From NCBI RefSeq assembly GCF_013128195.2, contig NZ_CP053452.2, forward strand, positions 4,898,001 through 4,962,000: a DNA stretch of 64,000 nt. Direction: 5' to 3'. How positions within the stretch are numbered: the first letter of the stretch is position 1; every line of letters begins with the position of its first letter. Position numbers and translations under genes: made by a program. The notes beneath the pieces are model-generated. The model did no database searches and was not told the origin of the DNA. It worked only from the letters and a program-made list of their open reading frames with translations. This document shows positions 1-9,140 of this stretch, one piece after another. Origin of the DNA: Frigoriglobus tundricola (GTDB lineage: Bacteria; Planctomycetota; Planctomycetia; Gemmatales; Gemmataceae).

Positions 1-1
1 G

Positions 2-373
2 ACGGGCTACCCGTTCGGGGTGAACCTGAGCCGCGGCTACCCGCGGTACAACCCCGGCGAGTTCACCGGACCCGAGATGCTGGCCCGGGGCGAACCGGAC
101 GCGTGCCTGTTCGTGGGGAGCGAAGCGGCGGCGGACTTTCCCCCCGCGGCGCTCGACCACCTGCGGCGCATCCCGGTGATCGCGCTGGACGCGCCGAACG
201 TCGAGTCACCGGTGCCGGCCGCCGTGCGGTTCACGACCGCGGTGTACGGCGTCCACCGCCCCGGGACCGCGTACCGCATGGACGAGGTGCCGGTCCCGCT
301 CCGCGTGCTGCTCCCGACCGACTACCCCAGCGATGCCGAGGTGCTCAACGAGCTGCTGAAACGCGTAAGGTGA
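2..373 (+). CDS. fhcB: Formylmethanofuran dehydrogenase subunit B-like protein (C-terminal part)
   Basis: Only the last 123 residues are present; the gene runs off the left edge, and the frame is open from base 2. The tail has the layout of FwdB/FmdB/FhcB proteins: RGYPRYNPGE, then a DACLFVGSEAAADFP strand-loop, then RIPVIALDAP. In methanogens this subunit belongs to formylmethanofuran dehydrogenase. In methylotrophs and some planctomycetes the related formyltransferase/hydrolase complex handles C1 units bound to methanopterin-type cofactors. Whether the catalytic residues are kept cannot be seen here. A hairpin and an IS element follow, so no operon partner is visible downstream. Family assignment is from motif recall. 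Confidence 0.75.
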   Translation, partial: TGYPFGVNLSRGYPRYNPGEFTGPEMLARGEPDACLFVGSEAAADFPPAALDHLRRIPVIALDAPNVESPVPAAVRFTTAVYGVHRPGTAYRMDEVPVPLRVLLPTDYPSDAEVLNELLKRVR

Positions 374-411
374 TTTCTTCTGGGCGCAACCGGGCGTGCG
401 CGACTCCGAAT

Positions 412-530
412 GTTTTCACCACAACGACACAAAGGTCACACAGAGGCCACAAAGAAGGCAGAAGACCGGCCTATCCTGTGTTCTCTTCTTTGTGGCCTCT
501 GTGTGACCTTTGTGTCGTTGTGGTGAAAAC
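412..530. repeat. Perfect 46-bp-arm inverted repeat (palindromic intergenic element)
   Basis: Bases 412-457 are the exact reverse complement of 485-530, around a 27-nt spacer (458-484). The arms are AC/GT-rich (for example CACAACGACACAAAGG) and stand out from the surrounding GC-rich DNA. It lies 38 nt after the C1 gene and just outside the left end of the IS66-type element. It could be a MITE-like element or a very strong transcript-end hairpin; there is no clear U-tract. Nothing else is seen between 374 and 577. Confidence 0.85.
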
Positions 531-577
531 TTCGGTCCTCCTGTCCCCATCGCGGACCGGACGTAGACCGAAGCACG

Positions 578-2168
578 GTAACCGTTCACAGGAGACTGGC
601 CCTGCGTTTTTCAGGGCTTTTTGCATGAGGTCCGTGAGTGGTTGCCTCACATACCCGTCTTCCGTAATTGAACGGACGCGATGACGCCTGTCCCTCAACC
701 GCCGGAACTCCCGAGCGACCTGCCCCCACAGGTCGTGGCGTATATCCGCATTCTTGAGGCCACGATTGCCGAACTCACCGCCCAGGTCACCGGGCTCACC
801 ACCCGCGTCGCGGAACTCGAGGCCCGTCTCAACCAGAACTCCACCAACTCGTCCAAGCCCCCTTCGTCCGACGCCCCGCACGTGAAACCGGCCCCGCCCA
901 AGCCGCCCTCGGGCAAGAGACGAGGCGGGCAACCGGGGCACCCCAAAGCCGAACGCACCCTGCTGCCGCCCGATGAGATCCGGGCACTTAAGCCGTCCAC
1001 GTGCCGGGACTGTGCGCACCCGTTGACCGGGGACGACCCACAACCGGCCGTTCATCAGGTCCACGAGATCCCCGTCATCACGCCTCACGTCACCGAGTAT
1101 CGGTGCCACCGGCTCCGGTGCCCGCACTGCGGCACGACGACCGCGGCGACGGTGCCGGCCGAGGCGGCGACCGGATACGGACCCCGGGCTCAGGCGGTGG
1201 CCGCGGTGCTCACCGGCTCGTGCCGCCTGGGCAAGCGCGGCACGAGCCAATTGTTCGCCGACCTGTTCGGCCTGCCCCTGAGCCCGGCGATGGTGTGCAA
1301 GCTCCAGCACCGAACCGCGGAGGCGTTGAAGCCGGTGGCCGAGGACGCCCTGATCTACACCCGCGGACAACCGGCCAACGTGGACGAGACCGGCTGGACC
1401 CAAGGCCGCAAGCGGGCCTGGTTGTGGGTGGCCGTGACCACGTTCGTGGTGGCCTTCCTGATCCGAAAGACCCGGGGCCGAAGCGCCTTCGATGATCTGC
1501 GAGCGGGCTCGACGGCCGTCCACACGACCGACCGGTATCCGGTGTACACGCACCTTTCCAAGCACACGCGCCAGCTGTGCTGGGCGCACCTGCGTCGCGA
1601 TTTCCAGGCGATGATCGACCGCGGCGGTTCCGGGACGGCGATCGGTGCGGCTCTGTTGGCGAGTTCGGACGCCTTGTTCGAGCATTGGTATCGGGTCCGG
1701 GACGGAACCCTCGCGCGGTCCACATTCCGATCGAACTACGTCCCCGAATTGCGTCACCAGATCGGCGAGCACCTGCGGACCGGGGCTGCGTGCGGCTGCG
1801 CCAAGACCGCCGCCACCTGCGGCGACCTGTTGGCCGTCGAGGCGTCGTTGTGGACGTTCGCGCGGGTCGTCGGTGTGGAACCGACCAACAACGCGGCCGA
1901 GCGCGAGGTGCGCCACGCGGTGTGCTGGCGCAAAACCAGCTTCGGGACCGACAGCGAACGCGGGAGCCGATTCGTGGAACGCATCTTGACGGTCCTCGCC
2001 TCGTGCCGCCGGCAGAACCGCAACGTATTGGCATTCCTCACCGACGCCATCCGCGCACACCGCAATGGCGAGCCGGCACCGACACTGCTCCCGGCCTAAT
2101 CCGAATTCCCTCACGGCGTCGGCATATCAATTCGCTGATATGCCGACGTCTCACCTGTGAACGGCTAC
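578..2168 (+). mobile_element. IS66-family element, single-transposase (ISBst12-like) type, complete
   Basis: The ends are inverted repeats. The left end begins GTAACCGTTCACAGG (578-592) and the right end, read inward, begins GTAGCCGTTCACAGG from base 2168. The element is flanked by a perfect 8-bp direct repeat, GAAGCACG, at 570-577 and 2169-2176. An 8-bp target duplication and GTA-starting ends are typical of IS66. One transposase gene fills it, without accessory tnpA/tnpB. An internal hairpin with 13-bp arms (2117-2129 and 2136-2148) sits near the right end. The intact duplication suggests a fairly recent insertion upstream of the VKOR gene. Confidence 0.9.
681..2099 (+). CDS. IS66-family (ISBst12-like) transposase
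   Basis: The 472-residue protein has an N-terminal coiled coil (about residues 20-60), a basic linker GKRRGGQPGHPK, and a Cys-rich zinc finger (CRDCAHPL and later CPHCG). The DDE catalytic part follows: VDETGW is the first acidic site, TDRYPVY...CWAHLRRDF the second, and NNAAEREVR the last. The length suits IS66-type transposases that work without TnpA/TnpB. No frameshift or stop is seen, so the element could be active. The ATG at 681 follows a leader of about 100 nt inside the IS left end. Confidence 0.93.
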   Translation: MTPVPQPPELPSDLPPQVVAYIRILEATIAELTAQVTGLTTRVAELEARLNQNSTNSSKPPSSDAPHVKPAPPKPPSGKRRGGQPGHPKAERTLLPPDEIRALKPSTCRDCAHPLTGDDPQPAVHQVHEIPVITPHVTEYRCHRLRCPHCGTTTAATVPAEAATGYGPRAQAVAAVLTGSCRLGKRGTSQLFADLFGLPLSPAMVCKLQHRTAEALKPVAEDALIYTRGQPANVDETGWTQGRKRAWLWVAVTTFVVAFLIRKTRGRSAFDDLRAGSTAVHTTDRYPVYTHLSKHTRQLCWAHLRRDFQAMIDRGGSGTAIGAALLASSDALFEHWYRVRDGTLARSTFRSNYVPELRHQIGEHLRTGAACGCAKTAATCGDLLAVEASLWTFARVVGVEPTNNAAEREVRHAVCWRKTSFGTDSERGSRFVERILTVLASCRRQNRNVLAFLTDAIRAHRNGEPAPTLLPA

Positions 2169-2255
2169 GAAGCACGTGCGGCCGATGGGCGGTCCGCACC
2201 GGCACCGGCTATACTCGCTGTTGGACGAACTCGGCTGTGCCCGGAACGAGTCATC

Positions 2256-3266
2256 ATGCGAGCCAACCTCCTGTTCCTTCGTGTTGTCCTGCTGGTTTCG
2301 ATCCTGGGATCGGCCGCCTCGCTGGCCGACGACTCCTTCGACACCGCGCCGTTCTGCGGGTTCGAATCCGCGTGTGATGCCGTGACCGGGACGGAATACG
2401 GCCGGCCGCTCGGCCTCCCGCTCGCAGCGGTCGGGTTGGCGGCGTTCGGGGTGCTGTTCGCGCTCGCACTGTTCCCGACCGCTCGGTCGTTCGTGCTGGT
2501 CGGCCCCCTCGCCGTTCTGGGGGGCGTCTGTGGTCTGGGGCTGATCGGTATTCAATCCTTCGTGCTGGAACGGTTCTGTCCGCTGTGCCTGCTGGTCGAT
2601 GGGTGCGCCGTCGCCGGGGCCGTAATCACGCTCCGCGGGCGGGTGTGGCGGGCGGCGGGTACGGAGATGTCTCGATGGGGCCGAGCGGCGTGGGCCGCCG
2701 GTGCGATTGTCGCGGCGGCCGGACCGTTCCTTGTCGGGCTGATGATTCAAGCCGGCGAGCCGCCGGTTCCGGACGTGGTGGCGGCTCAGTGGACCGATGG
2801 GGCTGTTACGCTGGTCGAGATGACGGACTTCGACTGTTATGCCTGCCGACAGTCCGAACCCATCCTCGCCGAGTTCCGGCGGGCGCACCCCGAGGTCCGG
2901 TTCGTCCGGCTGGTCGCGCCCGGGCCGGCCCACACCTACGCCCGGCCGACGGGGCGGGCGTATCTGGCGGCGCGCGCCCAGGGCAAGGGCGAAGAAATGG
3001 CCCGTCTGCTGCTGGCCACGAGCAACTGCGGACCGGACCAGTGCCGGCAACTCGCCGTCGGCCTCGGTCTGGACATGACCAAGTACGATCAAGCGATCAT
3101 CGACCCGGCGACCGAGGCGGAAATGGACGTGAACATCGGCGCGGCCATGACCGCCGGGACCGGGCTGCCGATGGTGTGGGTTCAGGGCGCGCGGATTCAA
3201 GGGGTTCCGAACCCCGCCACCCTGGCCCTCGCCCTCAAACGCGCTCAAGCGGCTCGGGGCGGTTAG
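2256..3266 (+). CDS. Vitamin K epoxide reductase (VKOR)-DsbA-like thioredoxin fusion membrane protein
   Basis: This is a disulfide-forming envelope protein. The first ~180 residues are a VKOR-type bundle of hydrophobic helices with an early cysteine pair (FCGFESAC) and the catalytic CPLC in ERFCPLCLLVD. After a further membrane segment comes a periplasmic DsbA-like domain with the redox motif CYAC in DFDCYACRQSEP. VKOR passes electrons from the DsbA partner to quinone, and bacterial fusions of the two are known. I chose ATG 2256, with GGAACGAG upstream; the upstream GTG frame at 2157 starts inside the IS66 end and encodes no signal or membrane sequence. The IS insertion may have changed this gene's promoter. 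Confidence 0.88.
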   Translation: MRANLLFLRVVLLVSILGSAASLADDSFDTAPFCGFESACDAVTGTEYGRPLGLPLAAVGLAAFGVLFALALFPTARSFVLVGPLAVLGGVCGLGLIGIQSFVLERFCPLCLLVDGCAVAGAVITLRGRVWRAAGTEMSRWGRAAWAAGAIVAAAGPFLVGLMIQAGEPPVPDVVAAQWTDGAVTLVEMTDFDCYACRQSEPILAEFRRAHPEVRFVRLVAPGPAHTYARPTGRAYLAARAQGKGEEMARLLLATSNCGPDQCRQLAVGLGLDMTKYDQAIIDPATEAEMDVNIGAAMTAGTGLPMVWVQGARIQGVPNPATLALALKRAQAARGG

Positions 3267-3270
3267 GCCC

Positions 3271-3834
3271 TCACGCAGCGGCGGTGAATGCGTTTTTGAG
3301 CCAACTCAATAACTCCGCATCGATTTCGTCGATCGATGTGAGTCCCACCTTGAACGGGAACATCGCCTTGGCAGGTTGAGCGACGAACCGGTCCGTCCCT
3401 TCGGCATTCTTCAGAATGATCCCGATGTCGAGCCGGGTCTTCGTGGCCGGCGTCACTGAGGCGAACTGTTTGGCCCGGCGTAAACTCAGATACCCTTTCT
3501 TCGGCGCGATTTCGAAGTCGCCGAACGCGGTCAACTTCGCAATCAGGGCGTCGTGAATCGGTCGCAGCGCGGCCTTGGGGCCGGCGTAGAGCGCGTCGAC
3601 GGCCGCCGCGGGCGCGGGTGCGGGCGCGGCGTTCGCTCCGGCGGATCGGGCATACAGGGCGATCGCGTTGGCGTCCCCGTGGGTCAGGCCGAGTTTCTCT
3701 TTGAGCAGAGCGAGAACCGCGCCGTGCTTGGCGAGGCCCGACGCCGCTACGATCTTCGCGAGTTCCGCGAGCGACTTGCCCGAGCGCTTTTCGATGTTGG
3801 CGAGCTGGTTCGCTTTGGCCTTTGCAACGTCCAT
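3271..3834 (-). CDS. DUF4287/DUF5655-type protein
   Basis: A 187-residue protein. The N-terminal ~65 residues match the short helical DUF4287 pattern (an IEKRSGKSLAEL stretch followed by KHGAVLALLKEKLGLTHGDAN). An Ala/Pro linker leads to a C-terminal DUF5655-like alpha/beta domain with KKGYLSLRRAKQFA and RLDIGIILK. The molecular function of this family is not known to me. Its 3' end lies only 4 bp from the VKOR stop, so the two genes converge. No signal peptide is seen, so it is probably cytosolic. Confidence 0.8.
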   Translation of the reverse strand: MDVAKAKANQLANIEKRSGKSLAELAKIVAASGLAKHGAVLALLKEKLGLTHGDANAIALYARSAGANAAPAPAPAAAVDALYAGPKAALRPIHDALIAKLTAFGDFEIAPKKGYLSLRRAKQFASVTPATKTRLDIGIILKNAEGTDRFVAQPAKAMFPFKVGLTSIDEIDAELLSWLKNAFTAAA

Positions 3835-4208
3835 CGTGAACTCGCAAATGTGTTACGAATCGCGTCCGGCCGGCAACATGCGTGCAGTATATCCCCCGCC
3901 GCGGTTCTTCGCTCCGCAGTAGAACCGTTCTCGAAACGCCGAACACCGCCGCCGCAAGCACAACCGCTCACCGCCGCAAAGTCGGGGCCGACAGAGGCGC
4001 AGAGCGACCAACGGCCCCGCCCCGTGTGTGCGTAGGGTCCTGTGGCGGAACCGGCACCCGTTGCACGCCCCGAAATGTGATCCCGATTGGCCCGTCCGGT
4101 TATCGATCACTCGTCACCGCGGGCCGAATTCCGAAGGGACGGAAGGGCCACGAGCCACAGACGGCACAGACACACGAAAGGCTTTTTCGCACTCGCACCG
4201 GAGCGGGT
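3835..4208. other. Intergenic region, nothing recognised
   Basis: 374 bp between the start of the DUF5655 gene and the end of trmJ. It must hold the promoter of the DUF5655 gene, but no convincing -35/-10 pair, repeat or RNA gene is visible. Confidence 0.4.
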
Positions 4209-5009
4209 TCACGCGTCGGATTTGTCGTGGCGGTCGCCGGGGGGCGGGTCGTCGTCTTGCGGTTTCATCTGGCCCGCGGCCCAGAGCAGTTGGCGCGCGA
4301 GGCCGTGCAGGATCTTCACCTCCTGGTGCGTCGGCTGTGCCCGGCCGATCAGGTGCCGGAGGCCGTGCATCAGCGAGTCGCCCTTTTCTCCGAAGAGGAA
4401 GCCGACCGCGGTGAGCGCGGCGCGGAGGTGCTCGAACATCCGCTCCTGGTCCGCGAACGCGGCCACCGCCCGAACCGGAATCTCCGGCTTGCCGCGGGCG
4501 TCGTTCGCCGACTTCGACCACGCCTTGCGGAGTTCGTAGCAGCAGATCGCGACCGCCTGGGCCAGATTGAGCGAGCCGAACACCGGATCCACGGGAACAT
4601 GAACCAGGCCGTGACAGCGGCCGACCTCCTCGTTGCTCAGCCCGTGCGGTTCGGGGCCGAACACGAGTGCCACCGGCCCCGTTCCGGCCGCCGCGAACAG
4701 TTCGGGCATCTTCTCCGCGGCGGTGCCGATGGTACCGCCGCGGACCACGCCGGCCGTCTGCGCCGACGTGGCGAAGGTGTACACGCAGTCCGCGAGCGCG
4801 TCCCCGAGGTCGGGCACGACCCGGGCGGCGTCGAGAACCGAAAGGCCGTGCGTCGCCATCCGGCGCGCGTCGAGATCGCTGGTCGAGGCGTACGGCGCGA
4901 CCAGCACCAGATCGGACAGGCCGAAGTTTCGCATGACGCGCGCGGTCGCGCCGAGGTTCCCGGCGTAGTGCGGGCGGACCAGAACGATGCGGCAGTTGGA
5001 AAGCGACAT
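4209..5009 (-). CDS. trmJ: tRNA (cytidine/uridine-32-2'-O)-methyltransferase TrmJ-type (SPOUT family)
   Basis: The SPOUT methyltransferase core is clear. Motif 1 is RPHYAGNLGATARVMRNFG near the start, motif 2 is ALVFGPEPHGLSNEEV around residue 130, and motif 3 is PVDPVFGSLNLAQAVAICCYE around residue 158. These form the trefoil knot that binds S-adenosylmethionine. TrmJ methylates the ribose of position 32 in tRNA anticodon loops. The C-terminal ~100 residues are helical, as in TrmJ, with a charged tail. Family members that methylate other tRNA sites are a less likely alternative. The gene stands alone between a convergent-type gap and an ISKra4 relic. Confidence 0.85.
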   Translation of the reverse strand: MSLSNCRIVLVRPHYAGNLGATARVMRNFGLSDLVLVAPYASTSDLDARRMATHGLSVLDAARVVPDLGDALADCVYTFATSAQTAGVVRGGTIGTAAEKMPELFAAAGTGPVALVFGPEPHGLSNEEVGRCHGLVHVPVDPVFGSLNLAQAVAICCYELRKAWSKSANDARGKPEIPVRAVAAFADQERMFEHLRAALTAVGFLFGEKGDSLMHGLRHLIGRAQPTHQEVKILHGLARQLLWAAGQMKPQDDDPPPGDRHDKSDA

Positions 5010-5193
5010 GTGAATAGTTTACGCGGTTGCCGTACCGATGGGTCCGAGGGGCGAACACTCCGTTGCCATTCGCCGAGTAATGCCAGGAGGCGACCGCCCG
5101 GGCCGGAACCGGGGTTCCGGGGAATAGCTCCATCCACCCGTCCGCGGTCCGCAAGATCCACCTGCAACCGGTTCGGGGGTGTTACGGCTCAAC

Positions 5194-6561
5194 GAGGTCA
5201 CGCCACGGTTTGCGCCGGGACATCCTCTGATTTGTGGCAGAGTGTGCCTCGTTTGCGGAACGAGGAGCCCGGCCGTTGGGCGAAGAACCGGGGGAGCCGG
5301 TCATCCTGGCTCAGCACCGCGGCCCGCAGTTGCAGGATCGATTCGGCTCCGCCGGGACGGTTCCAATGTTTCTGTTCGCTCTTCACCCGGGCGCTGACCT
5401 CACCCACCAGCGACTCGACCAAACTGCTCGTCGTCGGTAACCCCTCCCGGCGGTACCGCGGGTACGCCATGCGGTCCCGATTGTTCCCCCAGTAGCTCCG
5501 CGCCTGCGCCACCACCCGGCGCGGGCTCGCCCCGACGCGCCTGCCACTGGTCCCGTTCGCTCAGCACGTCGGCCACTCGACCCTGCCAACACGCGCGCAT
5601 CCAGACCAGGTATTGGGACCAACCCGAGGCCTCATCGGCGCTCACCGCCGCGGCCGAGGAGAACACGTAACACACCGCGTGCAGGAAATCCACGATCGGT
5701 TCGAAGGTCCCGAAGTACCCGCGGTGGATCGTCCGGTTCTACGCGCTGCCGTCGGCCACGAACGCCCGACGCGGGGCCGCATAGAAGTGCCGCTCCTGGG
5801 CTTCCGCGGCCATCATCGGGCCGAACGAGGTACTGGTCTGCATACTCGCCACGCACGTCCGCACCAACCGCTTCGGGGACCAACGCGCGATCCCTTCGGG
5901 TGCCCCGACCGGCGGCGCCGGCGGCGCCAATTCGCCCGGGTTTTCTTGGGCCACCGCCTCGCCCGCCGATCCCTTCATCTGAGTCACCAGGCGCTGCACG
6001 CGACGCGGGCATTGGAACGACTCGGGCGGCTCGGGGCACGGGTCGGCGGCGAACGTGGGACCGCTCAACGTGGCCAGGCACGCGACCTTTTCCTCCTTGT
6101 TCTGGGCCTCGTGAACACCCGGACCGGCGCCCGCGGCCCGGGTCCGGATCCGCCCCCCGTCGACCTCGACCACCACGGCCTCGGGAATCACCTCGGTCCG
6201 CGGGGTCAGTTGCCGACGGCGGTGCTCGACCACCTTCCGGTCACGGGCCTCGATGAGTTCCCGACCGACATCGTGAGCCAGTCGTCGGACCTGGCTTTCG
6301 CTCACGTCGATCCCGGCCATCTGCGCCGCGGCGGTGGCATCACGGAACGAGGAGAACCGGGCTGCGGCGGTGACGATGCGTTTTGGAGACGATTTTGCCC
6401 CACGCGGCCGCCAATTGCCTCAGCTCATCGAGTTCCTCGGCCATGAAACGCGGTGTGCTCATGACTCGTCCCGCACTGCACTTGCGACAGATGCGCCCCA
6501 CGCGTTTCCTATCCCGCTTGCACAGGTTCGCAAAGCGCCCGCAAACCGCGGCGTGCCTCCC
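5194..6561 (-). mobile_element. ISKra4-type element relic (internally deleted), copy 1
   Basis: The ends form an imperfect inverted repeat: CACGCCACGGTTTGC at 5199-5213 against GCAAACCGCGGCGTG at 6541-6555 (14 of 15 paired), with GAGG-type bases just outside. The same CGGTTTGC end motif bounds the second copy at 14.9-16.7 kb. At about 1.36 kb it is ~0.4 kb shorter than copy 2, because the DNA between the N-terminal helix and the middle domain of the transposase is missing. Outer boundaries are good to a few bases; no target duplication was found. Confidence 0.7.
5198..6462 (-). pseudogene. ISKra4-family transposase pseudogene
   Basis: Three lesions are visible by comparison with the copy at 15.0-16.7 kb. 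(1) After an N-terminal start at 6462 (helix AEELDELRQLAAAWGKIV) the reading jumps to the middle domain, a deletion of roughly 100 codons. (2) The catalytic domain VVVEVDGGRIRTRAAG...FGPMMAAEAQERHFYAAP is cut by an in-frame TAG at 5739-5741, with the frame continuing as NRTIHRGYF. (3) A frameshift near 5520 moves the C-terminus (GNNRDRMAYPRYRREGLPTTSS) to another frame. The gene cannot make a functional enzyme. Confidence 0.8.
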
Positions 6562-6657
6562 GGCGCAACACTTTTCAGCACCCGACCTTGCGTCCGATTA
6601 CGCGTCGGGATATGATCTTGCCTCTTCTGAACCAGAACGCTCACACCGAGATGCGAT

Positions 6658-8650
6658 ATGGAGCCCGCTTCCAGTTCGTGTGCGGTGTGCCGGCGCCCCT
6701 TGCCGGCCGATTCGGTCGACGCAGTTTGTTCCGGGTGCGTCCGCACGCGGCGGCTCCGCGCACCGCAGGACGACACCTTTCGACCCGCGAGTACGGACGG
6801 CCGCGGCGTGCGAAGTCGCGGCGGCCCCGTGTCCGCCGAGCCGCCGCTGCCACCGAACCCCGCCGGGGCTGGAACTGGTCCGCCGGCTCGGGGCCGGCGG
6901 CATGGGCGCCGTGTACCTGGCGGTGGACACAGCAACCGGCCGCAGGGTGGCCGTCAAGGTGTTGAACGCCCACGGCGACCGGTCCGCGGTGGACCGGTTC
7001 CGGGCGGAAGTGCGGGCACTGGCGGAACTCGACCACCCGCACATTGTCACGGTCTTCGCCGCCCACCTCGACCGGCCCGTACCGCACTTCACGATGGAAC
7101 ACGTGCCCGGCGGGACGCTCGCCGGGTTCGTCGGCGGCGCGGCCCGATGGAGCCGCGCGCCGCCGCCGCCCTGCTCGCGCCCGTTGCCTGGGCCGCGCAC
7201 GCGGCCCACGAGCGAGACATCGTCCACCGCGACATCAAGCCGGGAAACGTGCTCCTGGCGACCGCGGAGCGCCGGCGGCCCAACGTTGCGTCGTCCGACG
7301 GAGCCCCTTCTGAGCCGGCCGCGACACCGGGGCGCCCCGCCCGCCGTCCTCGTTCCCAAACTGTCCGACTTCGGGCTGGCCAAGCGAACGGACCGCGACC
7401 AGGGGCTGACGACCGGCGGCGGGGTCGTGGGCACGCCGGGGTTCATGGCGCCCGAGCAGGTGAACGGCGGAGCGATCACCCCCCGCACGGACGTCTACGG
7501 GCTCGGCGCGACCCTGTACCACGTCCTCACCGGTCGCCCGCCGTTCGAGGGCGAGGTCCATCGGGTGTTGGCTCAAGTGGCGGACGCCGACCCGCCCCGC
7601 GTTCGGTCGCTCCGCCCCGCGGTGCCGGTCGATCTGGAGGCGGTCGTTCACAAGTGCCTGGAGAAGGACCCGGCCGCGCGGTACGCAACGGCCGCCGAGG
7701 TGGCCGCCGAGTTGGACCGGTTCGCGGGCGGGGAGCCCGTTCTGGCCCGACCGCTCACCCCGTTCCGTCGGGTGCGGCGGGCCGTCGTGCGGCACCGCCG
7801 GCAACTCGGCCGGGTCACCGCCGCGGCGCTGGCGCTGGTCGCCGCCGCGCTGCTCGGGGTGGCGGTCGGGAACCGGTCGCGGGTGCCAGTTGAGCCGGCC
7901 CCGCCTCCCGATCCGCTGGAGGAGATACAGAAGGAGCTGGCTGCGGGCGAACCGGTCATTCTGATCGGCGCGACCGGCGAGCCGCGCTGGCACCGCTGGG
8001 TACGGGGGCCGGTCCTGTTCGCTCCCGCGGGCGGACGGGGCGGGGCGTGCAGTTATAAGGCGCTCGACCTGGCGATGCTCGACCTGTGCCCGGACCCGAT
8101 GACCGACTCGTACCGCCTTCGGGCCGAGTTGTGTCACCTCGACGTCGTTGGCCCTGGGGGACACTCGATCGGCCTGTATTTCGGCCGACAGTCGGCAATC
8201 GGGAACGACGGCTGGCGGGCCGAAGTGTGCTTGAATGTGGAGTTTACGGAGACGCCCAAGGTGGCCCCGCTGGGGTCAGCCCGTCTCGATCAAGTAATGG
8301 TCACTGAGTCGCCGACCCATCTGCCCGCTCCCGCCACACGTGGGCTGCTGGGCGCCCCGTTTACTCAGGCCGACGCGCTGCCCGGCCCGTGGCGCACGGT
8401 CGAAGTGGAAGTCAGCCCGCGAGGCGTGAAGGCGTGGCTCGGCCTGCGCGGGGAGAAGCCGGTCCCGTTCGGCGAGCTGACGGCGGACGCCGTCCGCCGG
8501 TCCTTCACCGCCAGTAACGAGAGCTCGGACACTGTTGGTCCGGCCCACGGCATCAATCTGCCGGCTTGGACCCCGCGCGGGGCGATCGGCCTCTGGTCCA
8601 TCAACTCGGCTGTGGCCGTCCGCAACCTCGTCGTTTCGCCGCTCAAGTGA
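6658..8650 (+). pseudogene. Receptor-like Ser/Thr protein kinase, broken by three frameshifts
   Basis: The intended product starts at ATG 6658 with the Cys-rich kinase head seen in Gemmata-type kinases (CAVCRRPLPADSVDAVCSGC). Reading then needs three single-base shifts: near 6865 (before LELVRRLGAGGMGAVYLA, the glycine loop), near 7142 (into HERDIVHRDIKPGNVLL, the catalytic loop) and near 7340 (back to PKLSDFGLAKR, the DFG segment). The rest is open: GTPGFMAPEQ, a TM segment near 7800-7860, and an extracytoplasmic C-domain like that of the kinase at 9.1 kb. Either the gene is dead or the sequence has errors; the remainder shows little decay. Confidence 0.75.
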
Positions 8651-8680
8651 CCCGAACCCGCACCCTCGGGGTGAGTGCAT

Positions 8681-8965
8681 ATGTCCATTGCAACAATAAG
8701 AATTACGTCGCCCATTGTCGGCGGATCAGTTAACCGGCCGTTCGTGGCCAGCGGCAGCTTCACGTTCAATGGTACCCCGACGATCAGCGTCGTGTTGCAA
8801 GACACCACGGGCGCGACGGTCGCGACCGGGACGACGCCCCAGCTCACGGGCCTGACCTGGTCCTCGACAATCTCCCCGACCCAGGCTTTAACGGGCGCGT
8901 GCGTCTTCGCACAGATCACCGGGACTAACGCGAAGGACACGGTCGGGAGCATTACCGTCAACTGA
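8681..8965 (+). CDS. Small Ig-like beta-sandwich protein
   Basis: A 94-residue protein with alternating hydrophobic strands (IRITSPIVGG, SGSFTFNGTPTISVVLQDTTG, GLTWSSTISP) that looks like a bacterial Ig-like domain. It has no signal peptide. ATG 8681 is preferred over GTG 8675 because GGGGTGAG lies just upstream. It follows the kinase stop by 30 bp, the same arrangement as the next kinase and its partner. No function can be assigned; a ligand or partner of the kinase's outer domain is a guess from position only. Confidence 0.65.
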   Translation: MSIATIRITSPIVGGSVNRPFVASGSFTFNGTPTISVVLQDTTGATVATGTTPQLTGLTWSSTISPTQALTGACVFAQITGTNAKDTVGSITVN

Positions 8966-9140
8966 CGGTGCCGGCCGGGGTCGTCCCCCGTAGCTTTTGT
9001 GTTCGAAGCGTGAGGCAGAATCCGAACCAGACATTCACGGAATTATCACCAAATCGAGTCGGGGTAAACGCTTGCGTTGAACTTTCTGGCGGGGTACCAT
9101 CCTTCCAGCGTTCACCCATGCGATCACCCCAGGCCGTCAA

